A DNA stretch of 64,000 nt from Janthinobacterium lividum (GTDB lineage: Bacteria > Pseudomonadota > Gammaproteobacteria > Burkholderiales > Burkholderiaceae_D), in assembly GCF_034424625.1 (NCBI RefSeq), contig NZ_CP139976.1:4526001-4590000 (forward strand), given 5' to 3'. Position numbers and translations under genes: made by a program. Below, piece by piece: positions 29,078 through 37,449 of the stretch (position 1 is the stretch's first letter; every line of letters starts with the position of its first letter). Under the pieces are notes generated by a model. It saw only the letters and a program-made list of their open reading frames with translations. It had not been told where the DNA came from and did not search any database.

Positions 29078-29821
29078 TCAATTCATGTACATTCCACCGT
29101 TCACGTGCAGGGTTGTGCCCGTGATATACGCCGCTTGCGGCGAAGCCAAAAAGGCCACCGCCGCTGCCACGTCTTCCGGCTTGCCCAGGCGGGACAGGGG
29201 AATTTGCGTCAACAGGGCTGCGTGCTGCTCTTCGCTCAGCGCCTTGGTCATGTCGGTATCGATGAAGCCCGGGGCGATGCAGTTCACGGTAATGTTGCGG
29301 CTGCCGATTTCGCGCGCCAGGGCGCGGCTCATGCCTTCCACGCCGGCCTTGGCCGCCGCGTAATTCATTTGCCCAGGATTACCCGACGAAGCCACCACCG
29401 ACGTGATATTGATGATACGCCCAGTTTTGGCTTTCATCATGCCGCGCAACACGGCACGCGACAGGCGGCCGACGGCCGACAGGTTGGTGGAAATGACGCT
29501 GTCCCACTCTTCATCCTTCATGCGCATGGCCAGCTGGTCTTGCGTGATGCCTGCATTGTTGACCAGGATCGACAGGCTGCCGTAGGTTTTCTGCACCTCA
29601 TCGACGACGGCAGCGCAGCGCGCCGCATCGGTCACGTTCAGCACCAGACCTTTGCCTGTCACGCCTTCGGCGGCCAGGTAATCGGTGATGGCTTGCGCGC
29701 CGCTTTCCGAGGTGGCGGTGCCGACCACGGTGGCACCCTGCTTGCCCAGTTCGGTGGCGATGGCGCGGCCGATGCCGCGCGAGGCGCCCGTGACCAGCAC
29801 GACTTGATTTGCTAAATTCAT
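29078..29821 (-). CDS. fabG: 3-oxoacyl-ACP reductase
   Basis: This NADPH-dependent short-chain dehydrogenase reduces 3-ketoacyl-ACP. ATG 29821 (MNLANQVVLVTGASRGIG) has AAGGAT five bases upstream and is preferred to the in-frame start 18 bases earlier; it gives 247 residues. It has the Rossmann motif TGASRGIG, the NNAG element, and the catalytic Ser-Tyr-Lys in NITSVVAS...MNYAAAKAG. The C-terminus ends with HVNGGMYMN. Confidence 0.96.
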   Translation of the reverse strand: MNLANQVVLVTGASRGIGRAIATELGKQGATVVGTATSESGAQAITDYLAAEGVTGKGLVLNVTDAARCAAVVDEVQKTYGSLSILVNNAGITQDQLAMRMKDEEWDSVISTNLSAVGRLSRAVLRGMMKAKTGRIINITSVVASSGNPGQMNYAAAKAGVEGMSRALAREIGSRNITVNCIAPGFIDTDMTKALSEEQHAALLTQIPLSRLGKPEDVAAAVAFLASPQAAYITGTTLHVNGGMYMN

Positions 29822-29838
29822 GAGTATCCTTAAGAGCA

Positions 29839-29863
29839 ACCGCGGCAGGCAGGCTGCCGCGGT
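29839..29863. other. strong hairpin between fabD and fabG
   Basis: ACCGCGGCAG-GCAGG-CTGCCGCGGT, a perfect 10-bp stem, sits in the short fabD-fabG gap without a U-tract. It may protect or process the polycistronic message rather than terminate it. Confidence 0.6.
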
Positions 29864-29870
29864 CTGATGT

Positions 29871-30812
29871 TTATTTGAGCTGCGTCAAAATGCGTTCCAG
29901 CGATGCCTGATCGACGATGGCGTCGCCCACCAGCACCGGATCGATGCGCTTGGCCAGGCCCATCAGGACCTTGCCCGGACCGCACTCGATCACTTGCGTG
30001 ATGCCGTCGGCCGCCACTTTTTGCATGGTTTCCACCCAGCGCACGGGGCTGGCTGCCTGGCGCACCAGTGCATCCTTGATGCCGGCCACATCGTTGACGA
30101 TGGCCACGTCGACGTTGTTGATCAGGGCGATCTGCGGCGCCGAGAACGTCAAGCCGGCCATGTATTCGCGCAAACGGTCCGATGCGGGCTTCAGCAGCGA
30201 CGAGTGGAATGGCGCGGAGACGGGCAGCTTCATGGCGCGCTTGGCGCCCTTGGCCTTGGCCAGTTCGCAGGCACGCTCGACGGCCGCCGTATGGCCGGCG
30301 ATGACGACTTGTGCTGGCGCATTGAAATTGACGGGCTCGACCACCAGGGCCGGGTTTTCCGCCGCCGCTTCCGCACAGGCGGCGCGCACGTCGTCATCCG
30401 ACAGGCCCAGCACGACAGCCATCGTGCCCTGCCCGACGGGCACGGCTTCCTGCATGGCTTGCGCGCGGAAACGCACGAGCGGCACGGCATCCTTGAACGG
30501 GATGACGCCGGCGGCGACCAGCGCCGAGTATTCACCGAGGCTGTGACCGGCCACGACCGTCGGCACGGGGCCGCCGGCCGCCAGCCAGGCGCGATAGAAA
30601 GCCACGGCCGCCGTCAGCATCACCGGCTGCGTATTGGTGGTGAGATCGAGTTCTTCCTTCGGACCTTCGGCGATCAGCTTGCCCAGGTCGAATTGCAGGG
30701 CGTCCGACGCTTCGGCAACGGTCTGCGCAACCACGGGGTTGCCGGCGAAACCGTCGAGCATCGCAATCGCTTGCGAGCCTTGACCTGGGAAAACAAATGC
30801 AAATTGTGTCAT
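29871..30812 (-). CDS. fabD: malonyl-CoA:ACP transacylase
   Basis: FabD supplies malonyl-ACP for chain elongation. The 313-residue protein begins FAFVFPGQGSQAIAML and contains the nucleophile elbow GHSLGEYSALVAAG (Ser near 93). The conserved Arg lies in RFRAQAMQEAVP and the His in SAPFHSSLL (near 202). It is 32 bases downstream of fabH. Confidence 0.96.
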   Translation of the reverse strand: MTQFAFVFPGQGSQAIAMLDGFAGNPVVAQTVAEASDALQFDLGKLIAEGPKEELDLTTNTQPVMLTAAVAFYRAWLAAGGPVPTVVAGHSLGEYSALVAAGVIPFKDAVPLVRFRAQAMQEAVPVGQGTMAVVLGLSDDDVRAACAEAAAENPALVVEPVNFNAPAQVVIAGHTAAVERACELAKAKGAKRAMKLPVSAPFHSSLLKPASDRLREYMAGLTFSAPQIALINNVDVAIVNDVAGIKDALVRQAASPVRWVETMQKVAADGITQVIECGPGKVLMGLAKRIDPVLVGDAIVDQASLERILTQLK

Positions 30813-30844
30813 GTCGACTCCGTTTTTTTAATAGTGTTACGGGA

Positions 30845-31843
30845 TTACATGCGCGCCAGCACGGCGCCCCAGGTAAAGCCGCCGCCCACGCCTTCCATCA
30901 TGACGTTGTCGCCCTTCTTGACGCGACCATCGCGCACGGCGATGTCGAGCGCCAGCGGGATCGAGGCGGCCGAGGTGTTGCCATGCTGGTCGACGGTGAC
31001 AACCATCTTCTCCAGCGGCAAGCCAAGTTTCTTGGCCGTGCTGTTCATGATGCGGATATTCGCCTGGTGCGGGATCAGCCAGTCGATCTGGTCCGACGTC
31101 ATGTTGGCGTGTTCCAGCGCTTCGTGCGCGACCTTTTCCAGCACGGACACGGCCAGCTTGAATACGGCCGGGCCATCCATGTAGAGGAAGGCGCTGCCGT
31201 CCAGCGCGCCGCCAGCCAGGCTGCCCGGCACGCTGAGGATGTTCGAGTGGCGGCCATCCGCGTGCAGCTTGGTGGCCAGGATGCCCGGCTCCTTGGAGGC
31301 CGTCATGACGATGGCGCCAGCGCCGTCGCCGAACAGCACGCAGGTGCCGCGGTCGTCGAAATTGAGGATGCGCGAAAACACTTCGGCGCCGATCACCAGC
31401 ACATTCTTGTGCATGCCCGACTGGATGAAGCTGTCGGCCGTGGCGACCGCATACACGAAACCGCTGCAGACGGCTTGCACGTCGACGGCAGCGCAGTTGT
31501 TCGTGATGCCCAGCTTGTTTTGCACGATGCAAGCCGTGCTGGGGAAGCTGCCGAAGAAATCGGGAGTCGAGCTGGCAACGATGATCAGGTCCAGGTCATT
31601 GCCGTTCAGGCCAGCCATTTCCAGGGCCTTTTTGGCCGCTTCCACGCCCAGGTCCGAGGAGTTTTGCGACGGCGCCGCATAATGGCGCGCCGAAATGCCG
31701 CTGCGCGATACGATCCATTCATCCGACGTCTCGATGCCCTTGGCGGCGAGCTGTTCGGTCAAATCCTGGTTGGTGACGCGCTTCTCCGGCAAGTAGCTGC
31801 CGGTACCGATAATTTTGCTGTAAGTTTTGCTAAAAACAGTCAT
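30845..31843 (-). CDS. fabH: beta-ketoacyl-ACP synthase III
   Basis: FabH starts fatty acid synthesis by condensing acetyl-CoA with malonyl-ACP. The 332-residue product carries the Cys-His-Asn set: QAVCSGF (Cys near 122), [11 protein letters not shown] (His near 257) and [12 protein letters not shown] (Asn near 287). It follows plsX closely (15 bases), as in E. coli. Confidence 0.96.
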   Translation of the reverse strand: MTVFSKTYSKIIGTGSYLPEKRVTNQDLTEQLAAKGIETSDEWIVSRSGISARHYAAPSQNSSDLGVEAAKKALEMAGLNGNDLDLIIVASSTPDFFGSFPSTACIVQNKLGITNNCAAVDVQAVCSGFVYAVATADSFIQSGMHKNVLVIGAEVFSRILNFDDRGTCVLFGDGAGAIVMTASKEPGILATKLHADGRHSNILSVPGSLAGGALDGSAFLYMDGPAVFKLAVSVLEKVAHEALEHANMTSDQIDWLIPHQANIRIMNSTAKKLGLPLEKMVVTVDQHGNTSAASIPLALDIAVRDGRVKKGDNVMMEGVGGGFTWGAVLARM

Positions 31844-31858
31844 GCAAATACCCGTCCA

Positions 31859-32926
31859 CTAAATGGTAGAGCTTGTTGATGTAGGTTCGTCCGGTACTGG
31901 CGTGCGCGGCATCAGCTCGGCGATCAGGCTGGCCAGGTGCGCTTGCACGTCATTTTTTGCCGCATCAAAGGCGCGGCGCAAGGCCCATTCGAACGAATAG
32001 GCATCGGCGCTGCCATGGCTCTTGAAGACGAGGCCACGCAAGCCCAGCAGGCTGGCGCCGTTGTAACGCGATGGATTCAAGCGGTTGCCGATGGCTTTCA
32101 GGGCCCCGCGGGCGATCAGCGCGCCCAGCATGGTGATCGGATTGCGCTTGAATTCGGAAGTGAGCACGTCTTTCATGAAGCGCGCCAGACCTTCGATGGC
32201 TTTCAGGGTGACATTGCCGACAAAACCGTCGCAGACGACGATATCGGTCGTGCCCTTGAAGATATCGTTGCCTTCCACGTTGCCGTAGAAGTTCAGCGCG
32301 CCACGCTCGTGGTCGGCCTGCAGCAGCTTCGAGGTGAGCTTGACCACTTCATTGCCCTTGATATCTTCCGTGCCCACGTTCAGCAAGCCGATCGTCGGGC
32401 GTGCGATGCCTTCCATGGCGGACACCAGCACGGAACCCATGATGGCGAACTGGTGCAAGTGATGCGGTTCGCAATCGACGTTGGCGCCCAGGTCCAGCAT
32501 GTAGGTGGGGCCGTTCTTTTGATTCGGCAAGATGCTGCAGATGGCCGGGCGGTCGACGCCGGACATGGTTTTCAATACATAGCGCGACACAGCCATCAGG
32601 GCTGCCGTATTACCGGCGGAAACGGAGGCTTGCGCCACGCCGTTCTTGACCTGTTCGATGGCCACGCGCATGGAGGAATCCTTCTTGCGGCGCAGGGCCA
32701 CTTCCAGGGGATCGTCCATGGTAACTTGTTCGGAGGCATGCAATACCGACAGGCGCGGATGCGTGTCGGCTTTATGTTTTTTCAGTTCGGCACGGATCAC
32801 GTCTTCCAATCCAACAAGGATCAGTTCAGCTTCAGGCTCATGTTTTACGAAGGAAATTGCTGCGGGGATAGTGACTGAGGGACCGTGATCTCCGCCCATG
32901 CAGTCGATAGAAATTTTGATTGTCAT
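31859..32926 (-). CDS. plsX: phosphate acyltransferase PlsX
   Basis: PlsX converts acyl-ACP to acyl-phosphate for phosphatidic acid synthesis. ATG 32926 ([18 protein letters not shown]) is preferred to an in-frame TTG at 32962 and gives 355 residues. Signature segments are [18 protein letters not shown] and [10 protein letters not shown]. The rpmF-plsX-fabH order is classical. Neither candidate start has a strong RBS. Confidence 0.96.
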   Translation of the reverse strand: MTIKISIDCMGGDHGPSVTIPAAISFVKHEPEAELILVGLEDVIRAELKKHKADTHPRLSVLHASEQVTMDDPLEVALRRKKDSSMRVAIEQVKNGVAQASVSAGNTAALMAVSRYVLKTMSGVDRPAICSILPNQKNGPTYMLDLGANVDCEPHHLHQFAIMGSVLVSAMEGIARPTIGLLNVGTEDIKGNEVVKLTSKLLQADHERGALNFYGNVEGNDIFKGTTDIVVCDGFVGNVTLKAIEGLARFMKDVLTSEFKRNPITMLGALIARGALKAIGNRLNPSRYNGASLLGLRGLVFKSHGSADAYSFEWALRRAFDAAKNDVQAHLASLIAELMPRTPVPDEPTSTSSTI

Positions 32927-33136
32927 TTGTGTTGATTCAATACCGCTGCGGGCGTGCGGCAAGATGTGAATCGGACTGGAGCATATGCAGGGCGCAGCAT
33001 GTCATGCACCGCCTGAGCAAGCTTGATTCAAAATGACGGGTGCGCAAGATGAATTGCAGCCGATAAAAAAGAAGAAGCGGCGCCACGCCGAATAACCACG
33101 CAACACCGCTTTCATCTTACCCAACAAAAACGTCGA

Positions 33137-33319
33137 TTACTCGTCGTTTTTGGTCTTCAACACTTTACGGCCACGATAGAAGCCGTTAGGGCTGATATGG
33201 TGACGCATGTGTGTTTCGCCGGTAACTGGCTCGACGCTCAATTGCGGCGCGACCAGGAAGTCGTGCGAACGGTGCATGCCGCGCTTGGAAGGGGTTTTCT
33301 TGTTCTGTTGAACTGCCAT
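33137..33319 (-). CDS. rpmF: 50S ribosomal protein L32
   Basis: A 60-residue basic ribosomal protein, [22 protein letters not shown], with RBS AGGAG eight bases upstream. It lacks the zinc-binding cysteine pairs, so it is the C-minus form. It leads the plsX-fab cluster; a gap of about 210 bases separates it from plsX. Confidence 0.97.
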   Translation of the reverse strand: MAVQQNKKTPSKRGMHRSHDFLVAPQLSVEPVTGETHMRHHISPNGFYRGRKVLKTKNDE

Positions 33320-33501
33320 GATGACTCCTAATACATAAGTTCTAAAATTTTAGCACAATCGATTAGCAAATACATGCGAATCGAGTATCCCAGCGGCAAA
33401 GACTACCCGAAAATAGCCCGGACCGACATCGTTTATTACAATTACATTTCACTACACTTGCCATACTCGATTACTACACGCGTTTGACACGTTCTCTAAG
33501 C

Positions 33502-33618
33502 GGAGCCTCACAAACCTACTGCGCGTCCCACTATCGCCTCGGCGTTGCTCAAAGTACTTCCGTACGCTTGCGCTACTCAAGACGATATTGGGCCGCTCGC
33601 TACGGTTTTTGAGGCCCC
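33502..33618 (+). repeat. intergenic inverted-arm element, copy B
   Basis: Outer arms GGAGCCTCACAAACC (33502-33516) and GGTTTTTGAGGCCCC (33604-33618) pair in 13 of 15 positions. Inside are TACTGCGC next to the left arm and GCCGCTCGCTACG next to the right, both shared with copies A and C. The centre has AGTACTTCCGTAC and TTGCGCTACTCAAG, resembling copy C. It lies between yceD and rpmF; the rest of the 33320-33651 gap shows no gene and should hold the rpmF promoter. Confidence 0.78.
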
Positions 33619-33651
33619 CTACAAACTACCACTACTACTTATTCTCTTAAC

Positions 33652-34149
33652 TTATTCTGGCTTCAAGTCTTTCAGGGCCGCAAACGGCGACTTCTTTTCA
33701 GTCTTGAGAGCATCGAGCTGCGCCGTATCGGGGCAGACGTCGTGTTTGGGTACCTGCGGCAGGGCCAGCAAGGCTTCATCTTCGATCAGGGCCGCGGCAT
33801 CCATGCTGCGGCTGCCGACGATCACGTCGATCGATTCATCGTTGATGATTTCTTCGATCTCGTCCGCGTGCTCGTCATCCTTGCCCAGCATCAGAGTGGT
33901 CGTCGAATCAATTGCGTAAGCATACGGAGTCAGGCAGCGCTGGCAAACCAGCTGAACGGTGCCGTTGACCGACAAGGTCAGTTGTGGGTAGCCCAGCTTG
34001 CTGGTGCCGCCGACGATCTTCCAGGCGATCTCGCCGGAACTATCTGCACAATCCTTGGTCAACCGGGTCATTTCAGCGACAGGAGTTACACCCTCGCGGC
34101 TCCCGCTGATACGACAAAAATCAAAGGCGTCGATCACAAAAGCATTCAT
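33652..34149 (-). CDS. yceD: YceD/DUF177 family protein
   Basis: This is the conserved partner of rpmF, thought to be involved in 23S rRNA accumulation or large-subunit biogenesis. ATG 34149 (MNAFVIDAFDFCRISGSREG) gives 165 residues, normal for the family; an in-frame upstream codon at 34233 is less likely. It contains a CxxC (LVCQRCLTPYAY) and a later cysteine (KHDVC), and a Glu/Asp-rich middle. It is divergent from maf, giving the maf/yceD/rpmF arrangement seen widely. Confidence 0.9.
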   Translation of the reverse strand: MNAFVIDAFDFCRISGSREGVTPVAEMTRLTKDCADSSGEIAWKIVGGTSKLGYPQLTLSVNGTVQLVCQRCLTPYAYAIDSTTTLMLGKDDEHADEIEEIINDESIDVIVGSRSMDAAALIEDEALLALPQVPKHDVCPDTAQLDALKTEKKSPFAALKDLKPE

Positions 34150-34372
34150 TGGTAGAAAATTTCCCCGGAAAACCTGCGATAATAACAGGGTTTTTAGCAC
34201 GGAGTCAAAGGCTAAGCATCTTTTTTGACGCAATCATTGCCATAAACATGACAACTTCATCAACACCGTCATGCCGCATGGAGCCTCAGTTGTGGGCTCT
34301 GCGCCCTGGAATTTGCGTGAAATTCCACTGACATCGACCAGCGCGGCCATGCCGGCCGCCATCCACTACCGA

Positions 34373-34981
34373 ATGATACCAACTTCCGTCCCATTGCGCT
34401 TGATTCTTGCATCGAGTTCGACCTACCGCAAGGAATTGCTGCAACGCCTGCGCCTGCCTTTCGAGGTCGCCGTGCCCGATCTCGACGAAAGCCCGCTGCC
34501 AGGCGAAAGCCCCAGCGCCACGGCCCTGCGCCTGGCCCAGGCAAAGGCGCAGGCCGTGCTCGACCGCTACCCTCGCAGCCTCGTCATCGGCTCCGACCAG
34601 GTCGCCACCCTGGATGGCGCGCAGATCGGCAAGCCGGGCAACCATGCGAATGCCCTGCTGCAGCTGCAAACCATGCGCGGGCGCCAGACCGTGTTCCACA
34701 CGGCCCTGTGCCTGCTCGATGGCCGCCAGAGTCCGCCTGTGGCGCAAGTGGAAGATATCCAGACCCTCGTCACCGTGCGCGACTTGCCCGATGCCGAGCT
34801 GGATGCCTACCTGCGCATCGAGCAGCCGTACGATTGCGCCGGCAGCGCCAAGAACGAGGGCCTGGGCATCGCCCTGCTCGAGCGCATCGACAGCGTTGAC
34901 CCGACCGCCCTGACCGGCTTGCCGCTGATCGCCCTCACCGGCATGCTGCGCAAGGCGGGCGTCGCGTTTTTCACCCTTTAA
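34373..34981 (+). CDS. Maf family nucleoside-triphosphate pyrophosphatase (YceF type)
   Basis: Maf proteins hydrolyse non-canonical or modified NTPs; the yceD-linked YceF subgroup acts on m7GTP. ATG 34373 (MIPTSVPLRLILASSSTYRKELL) gives 202 residues and places the LILASSS motif at the normal distance from the N-terminus. The upstream in-frame start at 34271 would add 34 atypical residues. Other motifs are DESPLPGE, VIGSDQVATLDG and IGKPGN. It is divergent from yceD and 18 bases before an RsmI-like gene. Confidence 0.93.
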   Translation: MIPTSVPLRLILASSSTYRKELLQRLRLPFEVAVPDLDESPLPGESPSATALRLAQAKAQAVLDRYPRSLVIGSDQVATLDGAQIGKPGNHANALLQLQTMRGRQTVFHTALCLLDGRQSPPVAQVEDIQTLVTVRDLPDAELDAYLRIEQPYDCAGSAKNEGLGIALLERIDSVDPTALTGLPLIALTGMLRKAGVAFFTL

Positions 34982-34999
34982 TTTACCGACAATAACAAT

Positions 35000-35749
35000 A
35001 TGACCGGCACCCTGTACCTGATTCCCAACCACCTCGGCCTGTCCGACAGCCCGGCCGACCCGCTGGCCCACATCATTCCAGAGCAAGTACGGCAGATCAC
35101 GTCGCAGCTCGATTATTTCGTGGCGGAAAACGCCAAGACGGCGCGCGCCTTCCTGAAACTGATCGGCAACCAGCATCCGCTGGCCAAGCCGCTGCAGGAA
35201 ATCACGATTTCCGAACTTAACGTAAATACCCCGGCGCAAGCGCTGACCGGCTTGCTGGCACCCCTGCTGGCGGGGCGCGATGCGGGCCTCGTCTCGGAAG
35301 CAGGCGTACCCGCCGTGGCCGACCCCGGCGCCGACCTGGTGCGCCTGGCGCATCAGCACGGCATCAAGGTGCGCCCGCTGGTGGGCCCATCGTCGATCCT
35401 GCTGGCCGTGATGGCCAGCGGCTTGAACGGCCAGAGCTTCGCCTTCAACGGCTACCTGCCCACGGACGCGGCCCTGCGCGCCAAGCGCATCAAGGAACTG
35501 GAAGTGCGTTCGCGCAATGAAAAGCAGACCCAGCTGTTCATCGAAACGCCGTACCGCAATGCGGCCATGCTCGAAGCGCTGGTGGCGCAATGCGCACCGT
35601 CGACCCTGATCTGCGTCGCCACCGACCTGAGTCTGGACACGGAAAGCGTGCAAACGTGGAATGGCGGCCAGTGGAGGAAACAATTGGCCGCCGGCAAGGC
35701 ACCTGACTTCCACAAGAAACCGACCGTGTTCTTGCTGCTGGGACAGTAA
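35000..35749 (+). CDS. RsmI-like SAM-dependent methyltransferase
   Basis: A tetrapyrrole-methylase-fold protein of 249 residues beginning MTGTLYLIPNHLG, with GLVSEAGVPAVADPGADLV and VGPSSILLAVMASGLNGQSFAFNGYLP, both characteristic of the RsmI (16S rRNA C1402 2'-O-methyltransferase) superfamily. Its N-terminus differs from true RsmI, and such a maf-linked gene is usually a second RsmI-like paralogue, so the target is uncertain. It starts 18 bases after maf, giving a two-gene operon closed by a strong terminator. Confidence 0.85.
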   Translation: MTGTLYLIPNHLGLSDSPADPLAHIIPEQVRQITSQLDYFVAENAKTARAFLKLIGNQHPLAKPLQEITISELNVNTPAQALTGLLAPLLAGRDAGLVSEAGVPAVADPGADLVRLAHQHGIKVRPLVGPSSILLAVMASGLNGQSFAFNGYLPTDAALRAKRIKELEVRSRNEKQTQLFIETPYRNAAMLEALVAQCAPSTLICVATDLSLDTESVQTWNGGQWRKQLAAGKAPDFHKKPTVFLLLGQ

Positions 35750-35761
35750 TCCCCCGCCCAT

Positions 35762-35799
35762 AAAAAAACGCCACGGGTACATTGCCCGTGGCGTTTTTT
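35762..35799. terminator. bidirectional terminator
   Basis: AAAAAAACGCCACGGG-TACATTG-CCCGTGGCGTTTTTT lies between the convergent methyltransferase gene and rlmJ, with T-runs on both strands. Confidence 0.92.
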
Positions 35800-35826
35800 A
35801 TTACAGCACTACCAAGAGAAATATGA

Positions 35827-36744
35827 TTACACTCTTCTTGTACCGGTATTTTTCTGTCCGCCCTTGCCCGTTTCCAATACGAACTTCGCGCCATCGTCGC
35901 GGCCCAGCACCTTCACCAGGTACGGCATGACTTCGCGCAACATCGGCTCCAGCGTGTATGGCGGGTTCAAGATGAACATGCCACTGCTGTGCAAGCCAAA
36001 ACCGTCCGGCGACGGGGTGTTGACCGTCAGGGTCACGTGCAGCCAGTCCGAGCTGGGCAATTGCTTGAGCTTGTCGGCGAACTGGCGCGATTCCATGCGC
36101 TGCAGCACCGGGTACCAGACGGCATACATGCCCGAAGGGAAGCGCACGAGGGCGTCGGCCAGGGTGTCCTTGACCTTGCGGTAATCCATCTTGTCTTCAT
36201 ATGGCGGGTCGATCAGCACCAGCGCGCGGCGCGATGGCGGCGGCAGCAGGGCTTTCAGACTCTGGAAACCGTCCGCCTTGGTGATGATGACGCGCTTGCC
36301 GCGCACGGTAGGACGCTCGCCCTGGGCCAGCGCATGCGCCTCGACCTTGCGGAAGTTGTCGGCCAGAATCTTTGCGTCCGCCGGATGCAGCTCGAACAGG
36401 CGCAGACGGTCTTGCTCGCGGCTGACCTTGTCCGCGCAGTACGGCGACCCCGGGTAATAACGCATCTTGCCGCTCGGATTCATTTCCTTGATCAGCTTCA
36501 TGTACTCGGCCAGCGAGGCCGGCAAGTCCGTGCGATCCCACAGGGGCGCGATGCCCGTTTCGTACTCGGCATTTTTCGACGCATAGCCGCCGTCGAGCGC
36601 ATACACGCCCGCGCCGGAGTGGGTATCAATATAGCTATAGGCGGTATCTTTTTGATTCAGATATTGCAACAACTGAATCTGCACATAATGTTTCAACACA
36701 TCGGCGTGATTACCCGCGTGAAAGGCGTGGCGGTAACTCAACAT
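35827..36744 (-). CDS. rlmJ: 23S rRNA (adenine2030-N6)-methyltransferase
   Basis: RlmJ methylates A2030 of 23S rRNA. ATG 36744 (MLSYRHAFHAGNHADVLKH, the invariant family start) gives 305 residues; the open frame extends 190 codons further upstream but that part has no similarity to the family. It has the catalytic DPPYE motif (ALVLIDPPYEDKMDY) near residue 180 and the substrate segment FGLHSSGMFILNPPY. The 36745-37014 region upstream holds no gene. Confidence 0.95.
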   Translation of the reverse strand: MLSYRHAFHAGNHADVLKHYVQIQLLQYLNQKDTAYSYIDTHSGAGVYALDGGYASKNAEYETGIAPLWDRTDLPASLAEYMKLIKEMNPSGKMRYYPGSPYCADKVSREQDRLRLFELHPADAKILADNFRKVEAHALAQGERPTVRGKRVIITKADGFQSLKALLPPPSRRALVLIDPPYEDKMDYRKVKDTLADALVRFPSGMYAVWYPVLQRMESRQFADKLKQLPSSDWLHVTLTVNTPSPDGFGLHSSGMFILNPPYTLEPMLREVMPYLVKVLGRDDGAKFVLETGKGGQKNTGTRRV

Positions 36745-37014
36745 AAGCTGGCTAATTCCATAATAAAAATAAATAAAGGCGGGAGCGCTGACACCGGGCA
36801 GGGCATGAAAACAGACTGGAGGGGTCAGGCTGCGGGGCCAGGAAACAGCATGGGCCAGCGTAATCAGCGCGCAATTACCAGCATTATCCACCAGAAAGGT
36901 GTATTGCATCAAAAAACACGGATAAACAAGCCCATGCATTCCCGGGACTGCGGTGGCCGGGCGCGGTAGAATACGCGCATCGGGCGCCCGGCGCCCTACT
37001 AACCAGATACGACC

Positions 37015-37443
37015 ATGCACAGCCTGACCCTCACGACCGATAACCGCGCCGACGTCGCGGCAGCCCTGGCCGGCCCGCGCTGGACGGTGGCCTGCCTGTG
37101 CGCGCTGTGGTGCGGCACTTGCGGCAGCTACCGCGCCACATTCGAGGAACTGGCCGCGCGCCATCCTGACACCGTCTTCGTCTGGGTCGACATCGAAGAC
37201 CAGGCCGACGTGGTGGGCGACCTCGACATCGACAACTTCCCCACCCTGCTGATCCAGCACGAGGACAACGTGGCCTTCTTCGGCACCGTGCTGCCCGACG
37301 GCGGCCTGGCGCACCGCATGGTGCAGGCGCAGCAGGCCCTCAGCGGGGCGGAACTGGCGGCGCTGGCCGCCAGCACGCAGGAGCGGCGAGACTGGCAGCG
37401 CGACTGCAATCTGCGCAACCTCCTCGCCGCCACCCTGGCTTGA
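37015..37443 (+). CDS. thioredoxin family protein
   Basis: A 142-residue thioredoxin-fold protein with the active site WCGTC (CLCALWCGTCGSYR, about residues 32-36), the strand FVWVDIEDQADV and the cis-Pro segment IDNFPTLLI. There is no signal peptide, so it is probably cytoplasmic. CGTC instead of the thioredoxin CGPC suggests a different redox potential or partner. It is a single gene convergent with the molybdenum hydroxylase gene. Confidence 0.88.
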   Translation: MHSLTLTTDNRADVAAALAGPRWTVACLCALWCGTCGSYRATFEELAARHPDTVFVWVDIEDQADVVGDLDIDNFPTLLIQHEDNVAFFGTVLPDGGLAHRMVQAQQALSGAELAALAASTQERRDWQRDCNLRNLLAATLA

Positions 37444-37449
37444 TGTAAA

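Noticed and set aside
36745..37314. N-terminal extension of rlmJ by 190 residues
   Set aside because: The family start MLSYRHAFHAGNHADVLKH lies at 36744 and the extension shows no similarity to RlmJ; part of it overlaps the thioredoxin gene.
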